Assembly (NCBI GenBank): GCA_020635975.1
Contig: JACJYT010000005.1
Location: 62,001-126,000, forward strand
Source: Chitinophagales bacterium
GTDB lineage: Bacteria; Bacteroidota; Bacteroidia; Chitinophagales; UBA8649
Direction: 5' to 3'
DNA: 64,000 nucleotides
Both the position numbers and the translations under genes were made by a program. This document shows positions 8,743-17,881 of the stretch, piece by piece. Position 1 is the first letter of the stretch. Each line of letters starts with the position of its first letter. The notes under the pieces were generated by a model. That model was not told where the DNA came from and searched no databases. It saw only the letters and a list, made by a program, of their open reading frames with translations.

Positions 8743-8937
8743 ATGCCGAAAATGAAAACAAATTCCAGCGCCAAAAAAAGATTTAAAGTATCTGGTTCTG
8801 GTAAGATTATGAGAAGAAAAGCGTTTCACAGTCACATCTTAACTAAAAAAGATAAAGACCGTAAGAAAGGCTTAACGCAAGATGCGGAAGTATTTAAAGG
8901 CGACTTACCTAGAGTAAGAAGAATGCTTTGTATTTAA
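8743..8937 (+). CDS. rpmI: 50S ribosomal protein bL35
   Basis: A small basic protein of the large subunit, 64 residues, near the usual 65. The start MPKMKTNSSAKKRFK is the conserved N-terminus, so ATG at 8743 is used rather than the longer open frame. The middle KAFHSHILTKK is also conserved. It has its own promoter, so ribosomal protein output need not follow thrS-infC. rplT follows after 27 nt. Confidence 0.95.
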   Translation: MPKMKTNSSAKKRFKVSGSGKIMRRKAFHSHILTKKDKDRKKGLTQDAEVFKGDLPRVRRMLCI

Positions 8938-8964
8938 TTGTTGAAAAAGTAAAAGAGAAAAGAA

Positions 8965-9309
8965 ATGCCTAGAGCTACCAATAGACCAGCAGCGAGAGCG
9001 AAAAGAAGAGCCACCCTGAAACTTGCCAAAGGATACTTCGGCAGAAGAAAGAATGTTTGGACAGTAGCAAAGAATGCTGTTGAAAAAGGTTTAAGCTATG
9101 CATATGAGCATAGAAAATTAAAGAAAAGAGAATTCAGAACTTTATGGATTGCAAGGATTAATGCAGCAGTTCGTGAATACGATATGAGTTATTCTCAATT
9201 CATGAATGCAGTTCACAAGAAAGGTATTGAATTGAATAGAAAGGCATTGGCGGATTTGGCGATGAATGAGCCAGAAGCTTTCAAAGCAATTGTAGATTCA
9301 CTTAAGTAG
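8965..9309 (+). CDS. rplT: 50S ribosomal protein bL20
   Basis: Large-subunit assembly protein that binds 23S rRNA; 114 residues, as expected. The basic N-terminal helix (RAKRRATLKLAKGYFGRRKNVW) and the globular C-domain are both typical. In other bacteria L20 represses its own operon by binding the leader; no such leader fold could be shown here. It is the last gene of the cluster and is closed by a strong terminator 22 nt downstream. Confidence 0.96.
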   Translation: MPRATNRPAARAKRRATLKLAKGYFGRRKNVWTVAKNAVEKGLSYAYEHRKLKKREFRTLWIARINAAVREYDMSYSQFMNAVHKKGIELNRKALADLAMNEPEAFKAIVDSLK

Positions 9310-9331
9310 TTTTCTTAATCAAGATATTAAG

Positions 9332-9366
9332 AGCCCCGTTCAATTATTTTGAACGGGGCTTTTTGT
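9332..9366 (+). terminator. Rho-independent terminator after rplT
   Basis: A perfect 12-bp stem (AGCCCCGTTCAA with TTGAACGGGGCT), a five-base loop TTATT, and a T5 tail. The cleanest terminator in the first part of the window. Confidence 0.93.
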
Positions 9367-9424
9367 TTTGTTATGGTTCTTAAGCTTAATAAAAATATCT
9401 ATATTAGTTTTCTAATAATCTAGT

Positions 9425-10003
9425 ATGACCAGTATTTACCTCGCCATATTTTTCCTAGCTCTATCCATAGCAATGATAGTTAGTTTTAATAAGTTTATTA
9501 AACTTCGAAATTTAGTTAAAGAAGCCTGGTCGCTAATCGATGTGCAACTAAAATTGCGCTACGAACTTATTCCTAATTTGGTAAATACCGTGAAGGCTTA
9601 TACCACCCACGAACAAAATATTTTACGAGATATAAGCGCTTTGAGAGCGAAAGCAATGGAAAGCTCTACTCCGAATGGCAAGAGTCTGAGTGAAGGCGTT
9701 TTAAGCGATAAACTCGCTCAATTAATGATTACCATAGAGAATTATCCAGAACTAAAAGCAGATCAACACTTTTTGAAATTGCAAGAACAACTATATACTG
9801 TTGAAAATCAAATTCAAATGGCAAGACGTTATTATAATGGCGCAGTTAGAAATAATAATATTGCAGTGCAAAGTTTTCCAGCGAATCTCCTAGCGGCAGT
9901 TTTCAATTTTAAAAACTACGACTTCTTCGAATTGGATAGTTTAGAAGAGAGAAAGAGTTTGGAGTTATCCTTTCAAGATGAAGTTGATGAAGCAGATTAC
10001 TAA
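9425..10003 (+). CDS. LemA family protein
   Basis: 192 residues: one N-terminal membrane helix (about 4-22), then a helical domain with the LemA signatures FNKFIKLRNLVKEAWSLIDV and LKLRYELIPNLVNTV; the later NQIQMARRYYNGAVR is also conserved. LemA proteins are membrane-anchored coiled-helix proteins whose biochemical role is not settled. It is followed after 23 nt by a DUF2207 protein, a pairing seen in many bacteria, which suggests that the two act together at the membrane. The window gives no hint of their substrate. Confidence 0.88.
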   Translation: MTSIYLAIFFLALSIAMIVSFNKFIKLRNLVKEAWSLIDVQLKLRYELIPNLVNTVKAYTTHEQNILRDISALRAKAMESSTPNGKSLSEGVLSDKLAQLMITIENYPELKADQHFLKLQEQLYTVENQIQMARRYYNGAVRNNNIAVQSFPANLLAAVFNFKNYDFFELDSLEERKSLELSFQDEVDEADY

Positions 10004-10026
10004 ATTTTAATTCTAAACTAGAGCCA

Positions 10027-11919
10027 ATGCGAATTCAAAAACTCTTTAAAATTTCTCTGCTAGTCTGCTTTACGCTAGTTATAAATTTGAAATTATTTGC
10101 TAAAGAAGAGATACTATTTTTTCATAGCGAAATAAGAATACTAGAAAATGGACATTTAGACGTTGTAGAAACCATACAAGTAAAAGCCGAAGGATTTAAG
10201 ATTAAAAGAGGAATTTATCGGGTTTTGCCCACTACTTACAAGGCAAAGTTTGGCTTAGATTTTAAAGTGAATTACCAGTTCATTAGCATACTTAAAGATG
10301 GCAGAGAGGAGGATTGGCATACAGAAAAAGTTGGTGATGAAATTCAATTGTATATTGGCTCTAGTGAGCTGTATTTGCCTGAAGGAATTTACACCTATGA
10401 AATTCATTATACTAGTGAAGATCAATTGAGTTATTATGAAGATTTTGATGAATTATACTGGAATGTGAATGGAAATTATTGGGAATTGTCTATCGATAGT
10501 TTGAGTGCTTTAGTACGGCTTCCTGAAAATGCAAATTTGGTTCAATATCACGCTTATACAGGCGCCTACGGGGCGTCGGAATCCAATTATAGAGTAGATT
10601 TGATAGATAGCACGGATGTACTCTTTGTATCTACACAAGCCTTAGCCGAAAAAGAAGGAATGACTATTGCGATCGCTATTCCCAAAGGCTTTATTGCAGA
10701 ACCAAATTATTTAAGAAAGCTGCTATTAGATAATCTAGGCTATCTTTTTGGTATCCTTGGCTTGCTTATGATGTTTATCTACTATCTATGGAAATGGAGT
10801 CAAGTAGGAGTGGATCCTCCAAAAGGAGTTATTTATCCTCGATTTGAAGCACCAAAGAATTTAAGTCCCGCTGCTGTGCGTTATATCTACAAAATGGCTT
10901 TCGACAAAAAAGCATTTACGGCTTCCATCCTTGATTTAGCGGTAAAAGGATATTTGCAGATAAAGAACCATAAAGGAGTCTATTCATTGATAAAAACAAA
11001 CAAAGATCTTTCGGCTTTGCCTATAGGAGAACTTAGTTTAATGAACAAGTTGTTTGGCGGGTCTTTAAGTGTGTTGAAGCTAGAACAAAAAAATCATGCG
11101 GAAATTCAAGCTTCTATAGATACTTTTAGAGCAAAATTAAAAACGGAAATAGAAGACAAACACTTTAGGCTAAATTCAAAATATTTGTTTTATGGTATTC
11201 TTATTGGAGCACCTTTTTTCCTAGTCATGTTTTTTTACTCCTTTGATTTCGACGCTTTGTTTCAATCTTCATGGTTGGGTATTTGGAGTATAGGCTGCCT
11301 CTTTTTACTTAAATCGGTTTTTGATAATTTTAAGCAAAAGCAAATTGGAGCGGGCTTTGGTTTACTAGCTTTTAGTTTTCCTTTTATAGCTGCTTGGGTA
11401 TTAGGCTTTTTATTATTAGGCGGTTTAGGGGCTTTTATGCCAGTATTGATTCTCATCTTAGCATTTATGCTCTCTATGGTCTTTGCGCATTTGTTGAAAG
11501 CTCCAACCTTACTGGGGAGAGATGTAATGGACGAAATTGAAGGCTTTCAAATGTATTTGAAAACAGCGGAGCAACATCGAATGGAAATGTCGAAGTCTAT
11601 GGAAGAAAATATAAAACTCTTCGAGAGTTTTCTTCCTTATGCGGTGGCCTTGAATTGTGAAACAGAATGGACTAAAAAGTTCGACAAAGTGGTGAAAGAA
11701 GCTATGCTCAATAAGGAATACGATCCAAGTTGGTATGATGGGCCGGGTTATTTTAACACGAGAATCTTGGGTTCTTCCTTATCATCTAGCTTACAAAGTG
11801 CAATAACAACATCCAGTCAGGCTCCTACTACAAGTAGTACCGGCGGTGGCGGTGGATTTTCTGGAGGTGGTGGTTTCTCTGGCGGCGGCGGCGGTGGCGG
11901 CGGTGGCGGTGGTTGGTAA
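10027..11919 (+). CDS. DUF2207 domain membrane protein with glycine-rich tail
   Basis: 630 residues. A signal or membrane segment (8-24) leads into an exported beta-rich domain (about 28-230; DUF2207, PF09972) that starts with the typical ILENGHLDVVETIQVKAEG and KRGIYRVLPTTY. Membrane helices follow at about 238-256 and in three or four segments between 385 and 490. The tail is Ser/Thr-rich and ends in a run of Gly and Phe-Ser-Gly repeats, as in many relatives. It is cotranscribed with lemA. Function is unknown. The Gly-rich DNA at the end (GGCGGT runs) is repeat-prone but the frame is intact. Confidence 0.85.
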   Translation: MRIQKLFKISLLVCFTLVINLKLFAKEEILFFHSEIRILENGHLDVVETIQVKAEGFKIKRGIYRVLPTTYKAKFGLDFKVNYQFISILKDGREEDWHTEKVGDEIQLYIGSSELYLPEGIYTYEIHYTSEDQLSYYEDFDELYWNVNGNYWELSIDSLSALVRLPENANLVQYHAYTGAYGASESNYRVDLIDSTDVLFVSTQALAEKEGMTIAIAIPKGFIAEPNYLRKLLLDNLGYLFGILGLLMMFIYYLWKWSQVGVDPPKGVIYPRFEAPKNLSPAAVRYIYKMAFDKKAFTASILDLAVKGYLQIKNHKGVYSLIKTNKDLSALPIGELSLMNKLFGGSLSVLKLEQKNHAEIQASIDTFRAKLKTEIEDKHFRLNSKYLFYGILIGAPFFLVMFFYSFDFDALFQSSWLGIWSIGCLFLLKSVFDNFKQKQIGAGFGLLAFSFPFIAAWVLGFLLLGGLGAFMPVLILILAFMLSMVFAHLLKAPTLLGRDVMDEIEGFQMYLKTAEQHRMEMSKSMEENIKLFESFLPYAVALNCETEWTKKFDKVVKEAMLNKEYDPSWYDGPGYFNTRILGSSLSSSLQSAITTSSQAPTTSSTGGGGGFSGGGGFSGGGGGGGGGGGW

Positions 11920-11924
11920 GCTGC

Positions 11925-12353
11925 TTAAAGCATCTTCCACATGTAGTAGTGAGCTAGTCCAACCTCAGTAAATTCTTCTCCTCTAATTTGGTAGCCATTT
12001 TTAAGGTAAAAGTTTATTGCACTAGCGCGGGCATGACAATGAATAACTGTATAAGCTTTTTCTTTAATAAACGCTTCAACTTCTTTTAATAATAAACTTC
12101 CAAGAGCTTTTCCTTGTGCGGCTTGAGCAACAGCAACTTGTCGCATTTTAACTTCTCCTTGGTTTTCTAGTACTAAACTCATACAAGCTAGAGGATCTTC
12201 ACCTTCAAAAATGCCAAAATGTAATTGTTTGTTTTCTAGAGCAAGTTCTTCTTTAGAAAATTCTAATCCAAGAGGTTTTCTTAAAATTTCGGATCTTAAC
12301 TTTACCAAAGACCAATAATCTTTGCTATCATGCAATACTAATTGTACCTTCAT
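11925..12353 (-). CDS. GNAT family N-acetyltransferase
   Basis: 142 residues with the GNAT fold: beta-4 MRQVAVAQAAQGKALGSLLL holds the acetyl-CoA motif (Q/R-x-x-G-x-G/A, here QGKALG), and ASAINFYLKNGYQIRGEEF is the conserved C-terminal part. It transfers an acetyl group from acetyl-CoA to an unknown amine. It converges on the DUF2207 gene with only 5 nt between the stop codons and diverges from the next T9SS protein. Closest in style to small ElaA/YitI-type GNATs, but the substrate cannot be told. Confidence 0.85.
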   Translation of the reverse strand: MKVQLVLHDSKDYWSLVKLRSEILRKPLGLEFSKEELALENKQLHFGIFEGEDPLACMSLVLENQGEVKMRQVAVAQAAQGKALGSLLLKEVEAFIKEKAYTVIHCHARASAINFYLKNGYQIRGEEFTEVGLAHYYMWKML

Positions 12354-12401
12354 ATTTAGATTTAAAGAAAGTCTAGCTTTTTTGTAACGTAAATTTAAGC
12401 A

Positions 12402-14276
12402 ATGAATCCTAAGAAAGTTTATTTAAGCCTAATTATAGCTTTAGTTATTTTGACAAATGTAGTTGCCCAAAACTCGATAGATTTTCAAATAGAGGCTATA
12501 GCTAAAGTTCAGTTGAATTCTTATGCCAATGCATGGCATCCTCATCTATACGCTACCGAAAGAGCCTTTCCGGGCTCGGATAGCTATAGAAACTACCTTC
12601 ATCAACTTAAATTGCTTCGATTTTCTTCGCTCAGCTCCATGCCTGAAAGCTTGTCTTCAACTAAAAAAACTACGGCTGCAGATCCTATTTATGCTAGCGG
12701 TTTTGTGGCAAATCCCTTTGGAGGAATTCCGAACGACAATGATTTGGCAATCTCTAATGATGGTTTAATTGTTTCTGTTTGCAATTCGGATATGTATGTT
12801 TACGATGAGCAAGCTAATTTACTCTTCGACTTAGCTTTAGAAGATTTGGCAGATAGCCTCGGATTAGTGGCAAATTCTTACGATCCCAAAGTGCTATACG
12901 ACCAGGATGAAGATCGCTTTATTTTAGTATTCTTGAATGGGAACAATGCCAATTCAACGGATATTGTAGTTTGCTTTTCAGAAAGCAATAATCCACAAGG
13001 GGCGTGGAATGTGTATTCCTTACCAGGAAATCCATTGAACAATAATGCTTGGTCTGATTTTCCAATGATTGCAATTAATAAAAACGATTTCTTTGTTACT
13101 GTAAATCATATTAATAGTGATTCGGCTTCTTGGCAAACAGGCTTTATGCAAAGTGTAATTTGGCAGGTAGAAAAGGCAACAGGCTATGCTGGGGGAGTGT
13201 TAAATTCGAAGGTGCACGTAGATATTAAGCACAATTCTAGGCCAATAAGAAATTTGTTGCCAATTAAAGGCGGAATGTACCTAGCACAAGACGAAATGTA
13301 CTTTTTGTCGAATCGAAATTTTGACTTTAGCAATGATACTTTTTTTGTGGTGAGTATTTCTGAAGCACTTAGTGCTAACCCTAATTTAAGTACAACGAGT
13401 AGTGCAGTTCAAGCAAATAGAAACTATGGTTTGCCGCCAGATGCGAAGCAAACAACGACTACTTTCTTGCAAACCAATGATGCTCGACCTTTAAGCGGCT
13501 TTATAGAAAACGGACAAATCCACTTTGTAGGGAATACCGTAGATGAAGCTGGCAGCTTAGCGGCAATATATCATGGCAAATTGAATACCTTGGAAAGCTC
13601 TTGGTCTGTTGATCTTCAAATTCTCAGTGATCCAGTGATGGAATTTGGCTATCCCAATATTTCCTTTACTGGACAAACAATTTATGATGAGCAAGCATTA
13701 ATTAGTTTTAATCATACTTCCATTGATAGTTTTCCTGGGGTTTCGGCTATTTTCTATAGCTTGCTAGATGGCTATTCCGATAGAATGCATCTAAAGAGCG
13801 GAACAAGCAAGGTGGATGTGATAGCTGGAGCATACGAACGTTGGGGAGATTATAGTGGAAGTCAAAGAAAGCACAATGAACCGGGTACCGTTTGGATAAA
13901 TGGATTTATGGGATTTAGAAATGAGCTTTCTTTAAACAATAAAAACCAGCATAGAACTTTTATCGCTAAGTTGCTTTCTCCAGATAGTTTAAGAACCTCC
14001 TTGCCGCTCGCTTTAGAAGAAAATTTCAGTTTATTTCCTAATCCCATGGAAAGCAATTTTGAACTAAAGTTTTATAGTCCGCAGACTAGCTTGATTCGAT
14101 TTAAACTATTCAATAACACGGGGGATCTCATCGTTCAGCTCTTGGAAGCAAGAGTAAAGGAAGGAGAAAACGCCTTTAATTTTTCTACGCATAACTTAGC
14201 TTCGGGCATCTATTTTTTAGTGCTTCAAGATGAAAAAGCGAAGACTATTTTACAAGAAAAAATTGTTAAGGAATAA
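12402..14276 (+). CDS. Secreted protein with T9SS type A sorting domain
   Basis: 624 residues. The signal peptide (LSLIIALVILTNVVAQ, cleavage after about residue 22) exports it to the periplasm. The body (about 60-530) is an extracellular beta-rich domain without a motif I can name; it has Asp/Asn-rich loops (YDQDEDRFILVFLNGNN). The last 85 residues form a T9SS C-terminal domain: FSLFPNPMESNFELKF, then LASGIYFLVLQ and a final EKIVKE. Such domains direct passage through the outer membrane and anchoring to the surface. It diverges from the GNAT gene, and the downstream permease starts one base after its stop. Its ligand or substrate is unknown. Confidence 0.85.
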   Translation: MNPKKVYLSLIIALVILTNVVAQNSIDFQIEAIAKVQLNSYANAWHPHLYATERAFPGSDSYRNYLHQLKLLRFSSLSSMPESLSSTKKTTAADPIYASGFVANPFGGIPNDNDLAISNDGLIVSVCNSDMYVYDEQANLLFDLALEDLADSLGLVANSYDPKVLYDQDEDRFILVFLNGNNANSTDIVVCFSESNNPQGAWNVYSLPGNPLNNNAWSDFPMIAINKNDFFVTVNHINSDSASWQTGFMQSVIWQVEKATGYAGGVLNSKVHVDIKHNSRPIRNLLPIKGGMYLAQDEMYFLSNRNFDFSNDTFFVVSISEALSANPNLSTTSSAVQANRNYGLPPDAKQTTTTFLQTNDARPLSGFIENGQIHFVGNTVDEAGSLAAIYHGKLNTLESSWSVDLQILSDPVMEFGYPNISFTGQTIYDEQALISFNHTSIDSFPGVSAIFYSLLDGYSDRMHLKSGTSKVDVIAGAYERWGDYSGSQRKHNEPGTVWINGFMGFRNELSLNNKNQHRTFIAKLLSPDSLRTSLPLALEENFSLFPNPMESNFELKFYSPQTSLIRFKLFNNTGDLIVQLLEARVKEGENAFNFSTHNLASGIYFLVLQDEKAKTILQEKIVKE

Positions 14277-14277
14277 G

Positions 14278-15543
14278 GTGGTTTGGTTAAAAATATCTAT
14301 AGAAAGTATCTTTTTGGCAATTAAGGAATTGCTTAGTAATAAGTTCAGAGCTTTCTTATCCTTATTAGGTATTTCTATAGCTATTTTGTGTCTTATATCC
14401 GTTTTTTCTGCAGTAGATTCCCTTGAAAAAAATCTGCGAAAAAGCGTTGATTCCTTGGGAAACAATATCATTTATATTAACAAATGGCCTTGGTTGATGC
14501 AAGAAGATTACCCTTGGTGGAAATTTATTAATAGACCTGAGGTTTCTAGGGAGGATTTTTATGCCATAAATGGAAAAGTAAAGAATGCGGAGGCAATGGC
14601 TTTATGGCGTTGGGTGCAAATGGGAACCTTACAATATCATGACGAGGAAGCCGAAAATATCTCCATTTTTGGAATTACGCAAGATTATAATCTAGTGCGC
14701 GACATGGATTTTGTTAGTGGTAGGTATTTTAGTGAATTTGATTTTAATAGCTTACAAAACGGCGTGCTTATAGGTTACGATTTGGCAGACTTATTCTTTG
14801 GTGATCCACAAAAAGCTATTGGTAAGAAAGTGAAATATCAAGGAATAAGCTTGGTAGTGCTAGGGGTGATGAAAAAGGAAGGGCAAGATGTATTGGGCAT
14901 CAACGCCAATTTTGGTTTAGATAATACTATTTACGTAACAGATCGTTTTGCAGCGAATAACTTAAATCCTCCTTTTGAGTCTGGTCCTTCTATTTTAGTA
15001 AAGGCAAAAGAGGGCGTCGATTTGGATGAATTGGAGGCAGAATTAGTAGGTAGAATGCGAATAGCACGAAAATTAAACCCTAAGCAAGACGATAATTTTT
15101 CTTTAAACAAGATCAGCTTGCTAACAGGAGTTTTCGATCAAGTTTTTTCTTTTATCTATGTTGCTGGATTTGTGATTGGAATTTTTTCCCTTATTGTTGG
15201 TGCCTTTGGTGTTGCCAATATTATGTTCGTTTCAGTTAGAGAAAGAACCAATATAATAGGTGTAAAGAAGGCCTTAGGGGCAAGAAAAATCTATATACTT
15301 CTCGAATTTATTATAGAAGCTATTATCCTATGCTTAATTGGTGGACTTTTTGGACTTCTTTTAGTTTTTTCCCTTTTCAGTTTGGTAAATACCTTTATGG
15401 GAGATTCCGATTTAAGCTTTCAAATTTCGAGCTATAACCTTTTTTTAGGTTTATTTATTTCGGTAAGTGTTGGACTTTTAGCGGGAATAGTGCCGGCGGT
15501 AATGGCAGCAAATATGAAGCCCGTAGATGCTATTCGCTCTTAG
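14278..15543 (+). CDS. ABC transporter permease, MacB/FtsX family
   Basis: About 421 residues: a first membrane helix near the N-terminus (FRAFLSLLGISIAILCLISVF), a large periplasmic MacB-type core domain (about 50-270), and three C-terminal helices in the FtsX domain (FVIGIFSLIVGAFGVANIMFVSVRERTNIIGVKKALGA is the hallmark). GTG at 14278 is preferred: it gives the short N-terminus usual in the family and has AGGA eight bases upstream; an ATG at 14230 would overlap the previous gene by 47 bases. No ATPase gene is adjacent, so it must use one encoded elsewhere. MacB-type permeases couple ATP use to periplasmic work, such as lipoprotein or peptide export. Confidence 0.85.
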   Translation: MVWLKISIESIFLAIKELLSNKFRAFLSLLGISIAILCLISVFSAVDSLEKNLRKSVDSLGNNIIYINKWPWLMQEDYPWWKFINRPEVSREDFYAINGKVKNAEAMALWRWVQMGTLQYHDEEAENISIFGITQDYNLVRDMDFVSGRYFSEFDFNSLQNGVLIGYDLADLFFGDPQKAIGKKVKYQGISLVVLGVMKKEGQDVLGINANFGLDNTIYVTDRFAANNLNPPFESGPSILVKAKEGVDLDELEAELVGRMRIARKLNPKQDDNFSLNKISLLTGVFDQVFSFIYVAGFVIGIFSLIVGAFGVANIMFVSVRERTNIIGVKKALGARKIYILLEFIIEAIILCLIGGLFGLLLVFSLFSLVNTFMGDSDLSFQISSYNLFLGLFISVSVGLLAGIVPAVMAANMKPVDAIRS

Positions 15544-16015
15544 CTTTTAGCTCTTCAATTTCTCGAAGATAATCGTATTGAAGATCTTCATGTAAGCTGT
15601 CAATGATTTTTTCAATTCTTACAATTTCTCGATGGAAAATACTCATAAGTACCTTGCTGTTTTGAATAGAAGGTTCTAGTAAAGAAAGTTCCTTACAAAA
15701 ATGAAGAATTAATTCAACCTCGGTGTTTTTCTTTTTGGAATAACGCAGGTATTTTTTTAGAAGGCGCAATTGTTTTCTTATCGTTTTCTTCATTAGAAAG
15801 TAAGAACTAGTGTTGATGTTTTTGAAGGCTTCTTCTATTTCTTCTTTTATGTCTAAAATGTAATCTCTTTCTCTATGTTGTTCAAAGAGCAAATATTGTA
15901 GGAGCTCTTTGTTATCTTTTTTAAATCGAATAAACTGAAGCACTAACTCGCTGAGTGCGCTCTTATCTAAATGTTTTAATTCTTCTTTGAACTCTTTTAA
16001 ACTAGCTACTTGCAT
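15530..16015 (-). CDS. Conserved helical hypothetical protein
   Basis: 161 residues, almost all predicted helix, rich in Lys, Glu and Leu, with no membrane segment or signal. The middle contains a basic stretch (MKKTIRKQLRLLKKYLRYSKKKNTEVELILHFC). I recognise this as a hypothetical protein type seen in other Bacteroidota but know no function. It converges on the permease gene and the two coding ends overlap by 14 bases. Confidence 0.65.
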   Translation of the reverse strand: MQVASLKEFKEELKHLDKSALSELVLQFIRFKKDNKELLQYLLFEQHRERDYILDIKEEIEEAFKNINTSSYFLMKKTIRKQLRLLKKYLRYSKKKNTEVELILHFCKELSLLEPSIQNSKVLMSIFHREIVRIEKIIDSLHEDLQYDYLREIEELKAKSE

Positions 16016-16062
16016 ATGGGATTTATAATAATAAGTCCTACTAAGTTAGTTTAAAAATGTCT

Positions 16063-16070
16063 TACATTTG
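16063..16070 (+). promoter_or_regulatory. -7 box (TACATTTG) just before the pseudouridine synthase gene
   Basis: A full match to TAnnTTTG whose end lies only 5 nt before the ATG, so the transcript would be leaderless or nearly so. Confidence 0.45.
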
Positions 16071-16075
16071 AATTC

Positions 16076-16648
16076 ATGCACGAGCATTTTAAATTTCACA
16101 AACCCTACAATTGTCTCAGTCAATTTGTTTATGAGGGAAAACGTAAGGGATCGAAGCATCTACTTGGAGAATTTTACCAATATCCCCAAGGCACAATGGC
16201 TATTGGTCGCTTAGATGAAAATTCAGAAGGTTTGTTGCTCCTTACCACAGATGGCAAGCTTAGTGAATTGGTGCGCAGCAGTAAATTCGAAAAAGAGTAC
16301 TATGTGCAAGTACAAGGCATCATTACAGATGAGGCTATGGATAAATTGAGAAATGGGGTAGAGATTGGTTTTGAAGGCATAAAGTATCTTACACAAGCTT
16401 GTAGGGTTGTCCGGATAAATAAACCGGAGCATGTGGCATTGGAAGAGCGAAGAATTCGCAACGAAGATCATGGTCCAAGTTCTTGGATTTCCATTACTTT
16501 AAGAGAAGGGAAATTCCGTCAAGTGAGAAAAATGACCTATGCAGTTGGCTTTCCAACTTTGCGATTGGTGCGGTATAGAATTGGTAAGATCTATCTTGAT
16601 TTAGGGGTTAGGGAAGTGAGCAAACTAAAGGAAGAAGATTTTTTGTAG
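16076..16648 (+). CDS. 23S rRNA pseudouridine synthase, RluE/RsuA family
   Basis: 190 residues with the RsuA-family catalytic motif GRLDENSEGLLLLT (catalytic Asp47) and the family motif GKFRQVRKMTYAVGFPTLRLVRYRIG. It lacks the N-terminal S4 domain of RluB and RsuA; this and the short length point to the RluE type, which modifies U2457 in E. coli 23S rRNA. The exact target uridine here is inferred only. A likely promoter lies directly upstream. Confidence 0.87.
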   Translation: MHEHFKFHKPYNCLSQFVYEGKRKGSKHLLGEFYQYPQGTMAIGRLDENSEGLLLLTTDGKLSELVRSSKFEKEYYVQVQGIITDEAMDKLRNGVEIGFEGIKYLTQACRVVRINKPEHVALEERRIRNEDHGPSSWISITLREGKFRQVRKMTYAVGFPTLRLVRYRIGKIYLDLGVREVSKLKEEDFL

Positions 16649-16711
16649 ATTTTTAACATTTGAATGAACTTATTTAAGCTTGCTAGAGTTATAAATGCAA
16701 AATCTAATTTT

Positions 16712-17758
16712 ATGAAAAAAATAGCTATTCTTTTTGGATTATCTTTTCTTTTTGTAGCCTGTAATTCTTCCCAAAAACCAGAAGCTTTGCAAGTAGAGGG
16801 CAGCGAATATGACTTTGCCTTGGCAGAAAACTTGTTTTTGTTTGATGCTTTACCTTCAAGTGCAAAGAACGAAGAGAACCTTAGAACTGAAGAGAAGATT
16901 GCTCTTGGCCATGCGCTTTATTTTGATACGAGATTATCCTTAACTGGAAATAATTCCTGCAATTCTTGTCATAATTTGGCTAGTTTTGGGGTAGATAATT
17001 TACCTACTAGTCCAGGTGATAATGGTGGTTTTGGAGATAGAAATTCACCAACCGTATTGAACGCCGCTTTGCACAGTATGCAATTTTGGGATGGAAGAAT
17101 GAAAGATGTTGAAGAGCAAGCTGGCGGTCCAATTTTAAACCCAGTAGAAATGGCAATACCTAGTCAAGAGTTTCTAATGAATAGGTTAAAAGATATAGAA
17201 TTATATCAAAAAATGTTTGCCGCAGCCTATCCTAACGAAGAGGATTTATTTACTTACAAGAATGTGCAATATGCCATTGCTAGTTTTGAAAGGGAATTGC
17301 TAACGCCATCAAGATTTGATGAATATTTGAAAGGCAATAAGGCGGCACTTAGCAAGCAAGAAAAACAAGGTATGATGTCTTTTGTATTGAATGGTTGTGC
17401 TACCTGTCATAACGGCGCTCTTTTAGGGGGCAATTCCTTCCAAAAATTTGGGGTATATGATGAATATTGGAAACATACAGGAAGTAAGAAAATCGATTTA
17501 GGTCTTTCAGGTGTAAGCACTAAGGATGGAGATAAGCATATGTTTAAAACACCATCATTAAGAAATGTAGCGGAAACAGCGCCTTATTTTCATGATGGAA
17601 GTGTGGCCGATTTGGAAGAAGCCATTGCTATTATGGGTAAGATTCAATTAAATAAAGAATTAAGTGAAGCTGAAGTAAGCAATATTGCAGCCTTTTTGAA
17701 GGCTCTAACAGGAAGCGTTCCAAGTAAATATCAAGTAGCGCCAGAAGTTCTAAATTAA
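16712..17758 (+). CDS. Di-haem cytochrome c peroxidase (MauG/CcpA family), lipoprotein
   Basis: 348 residues. The start at 16712 gives a lipoprotein signal ending LFVAC (Cys17), so it is anchored in the periplasm. Two haem c motifs are present: CNSCH (Cys83, Cys86, His87) in the peroxidatic half and CATCH (Cys229, Cys232, His233) in the electron-transfer half. Conserved family stretches include GNNSCNSCHNLASFGVDN, MQFWDGR and KTPSLRNVAETAPYFHDGS. Enzymes of this type reduce hydrogen peroxide to water using cytochrome electrons; MauG-like members instead oxidise proteins. A terminator follows. Confidence 0.92.
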   Translation: MKKIAILFGLSFLFVACNSSQKPEALQVEGSEYDFALAENLFLFDALPSSAKNEENLRTEEKIALGHALYFDTRLSLTGNNSCNSCHNLASFGVDNLPTSPGDNGGFGDRNSPTVLNAALHSMQFWDGRMKDVEEQAGGPILNPVEMAIPSQEFLMNRLKDIELYQKMFAAAYPNEEDLFTYKNVQYAIASFERELLTPSRFDEYLKGNKAALSKQEKQGMMSFVLNGCATCHNGALLGGNSFQKFGVYDEYWKHTGSKKIDLGLSGVSTKDGDKHMFKTPSLRNVAETAPYFHDGSVADLEEAIAIMGKIQLNKELSEAEVSNIAAFLKALTGSVPSKYQVAPEVLN

Positions 17759-17778
17759 TAAATTATTTTTTCATTGGG

Positions 17779-17810
17779 AAAAGCTTACTCTTTGGGGTAA
17801 GCTTTTTTTT
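17779..17810 (+). terminator. Rho-independent terminator after the peroxidase gene
   Basis: A 10-bp stem (AAAAGCTTAC with GTAAGCTTTT), an eight-base loop and a T-rich tail, 20 nt after the stop codon. Confidence 0.85.
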
Positions 17811-17835
17811 GCTAGGGATAAATTCAAGAATTCCT

Positions 17836-17843
17836 TATCTTTG
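17836..17843 (+). promoter_or_regulatory. -7 box (TATCTTTG) upstream of trhO
   Basis: A full TAnnTTTG match 38 nt before the trhO ATG, just past the preceding terminator. A TTG at 17809-17811 is 24 bp upstream, a little far. Confidence 0.5.
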
Positions 17844-17881
17844 TAATACATATTATTTTACCTTTTAAAACCGACCATAGC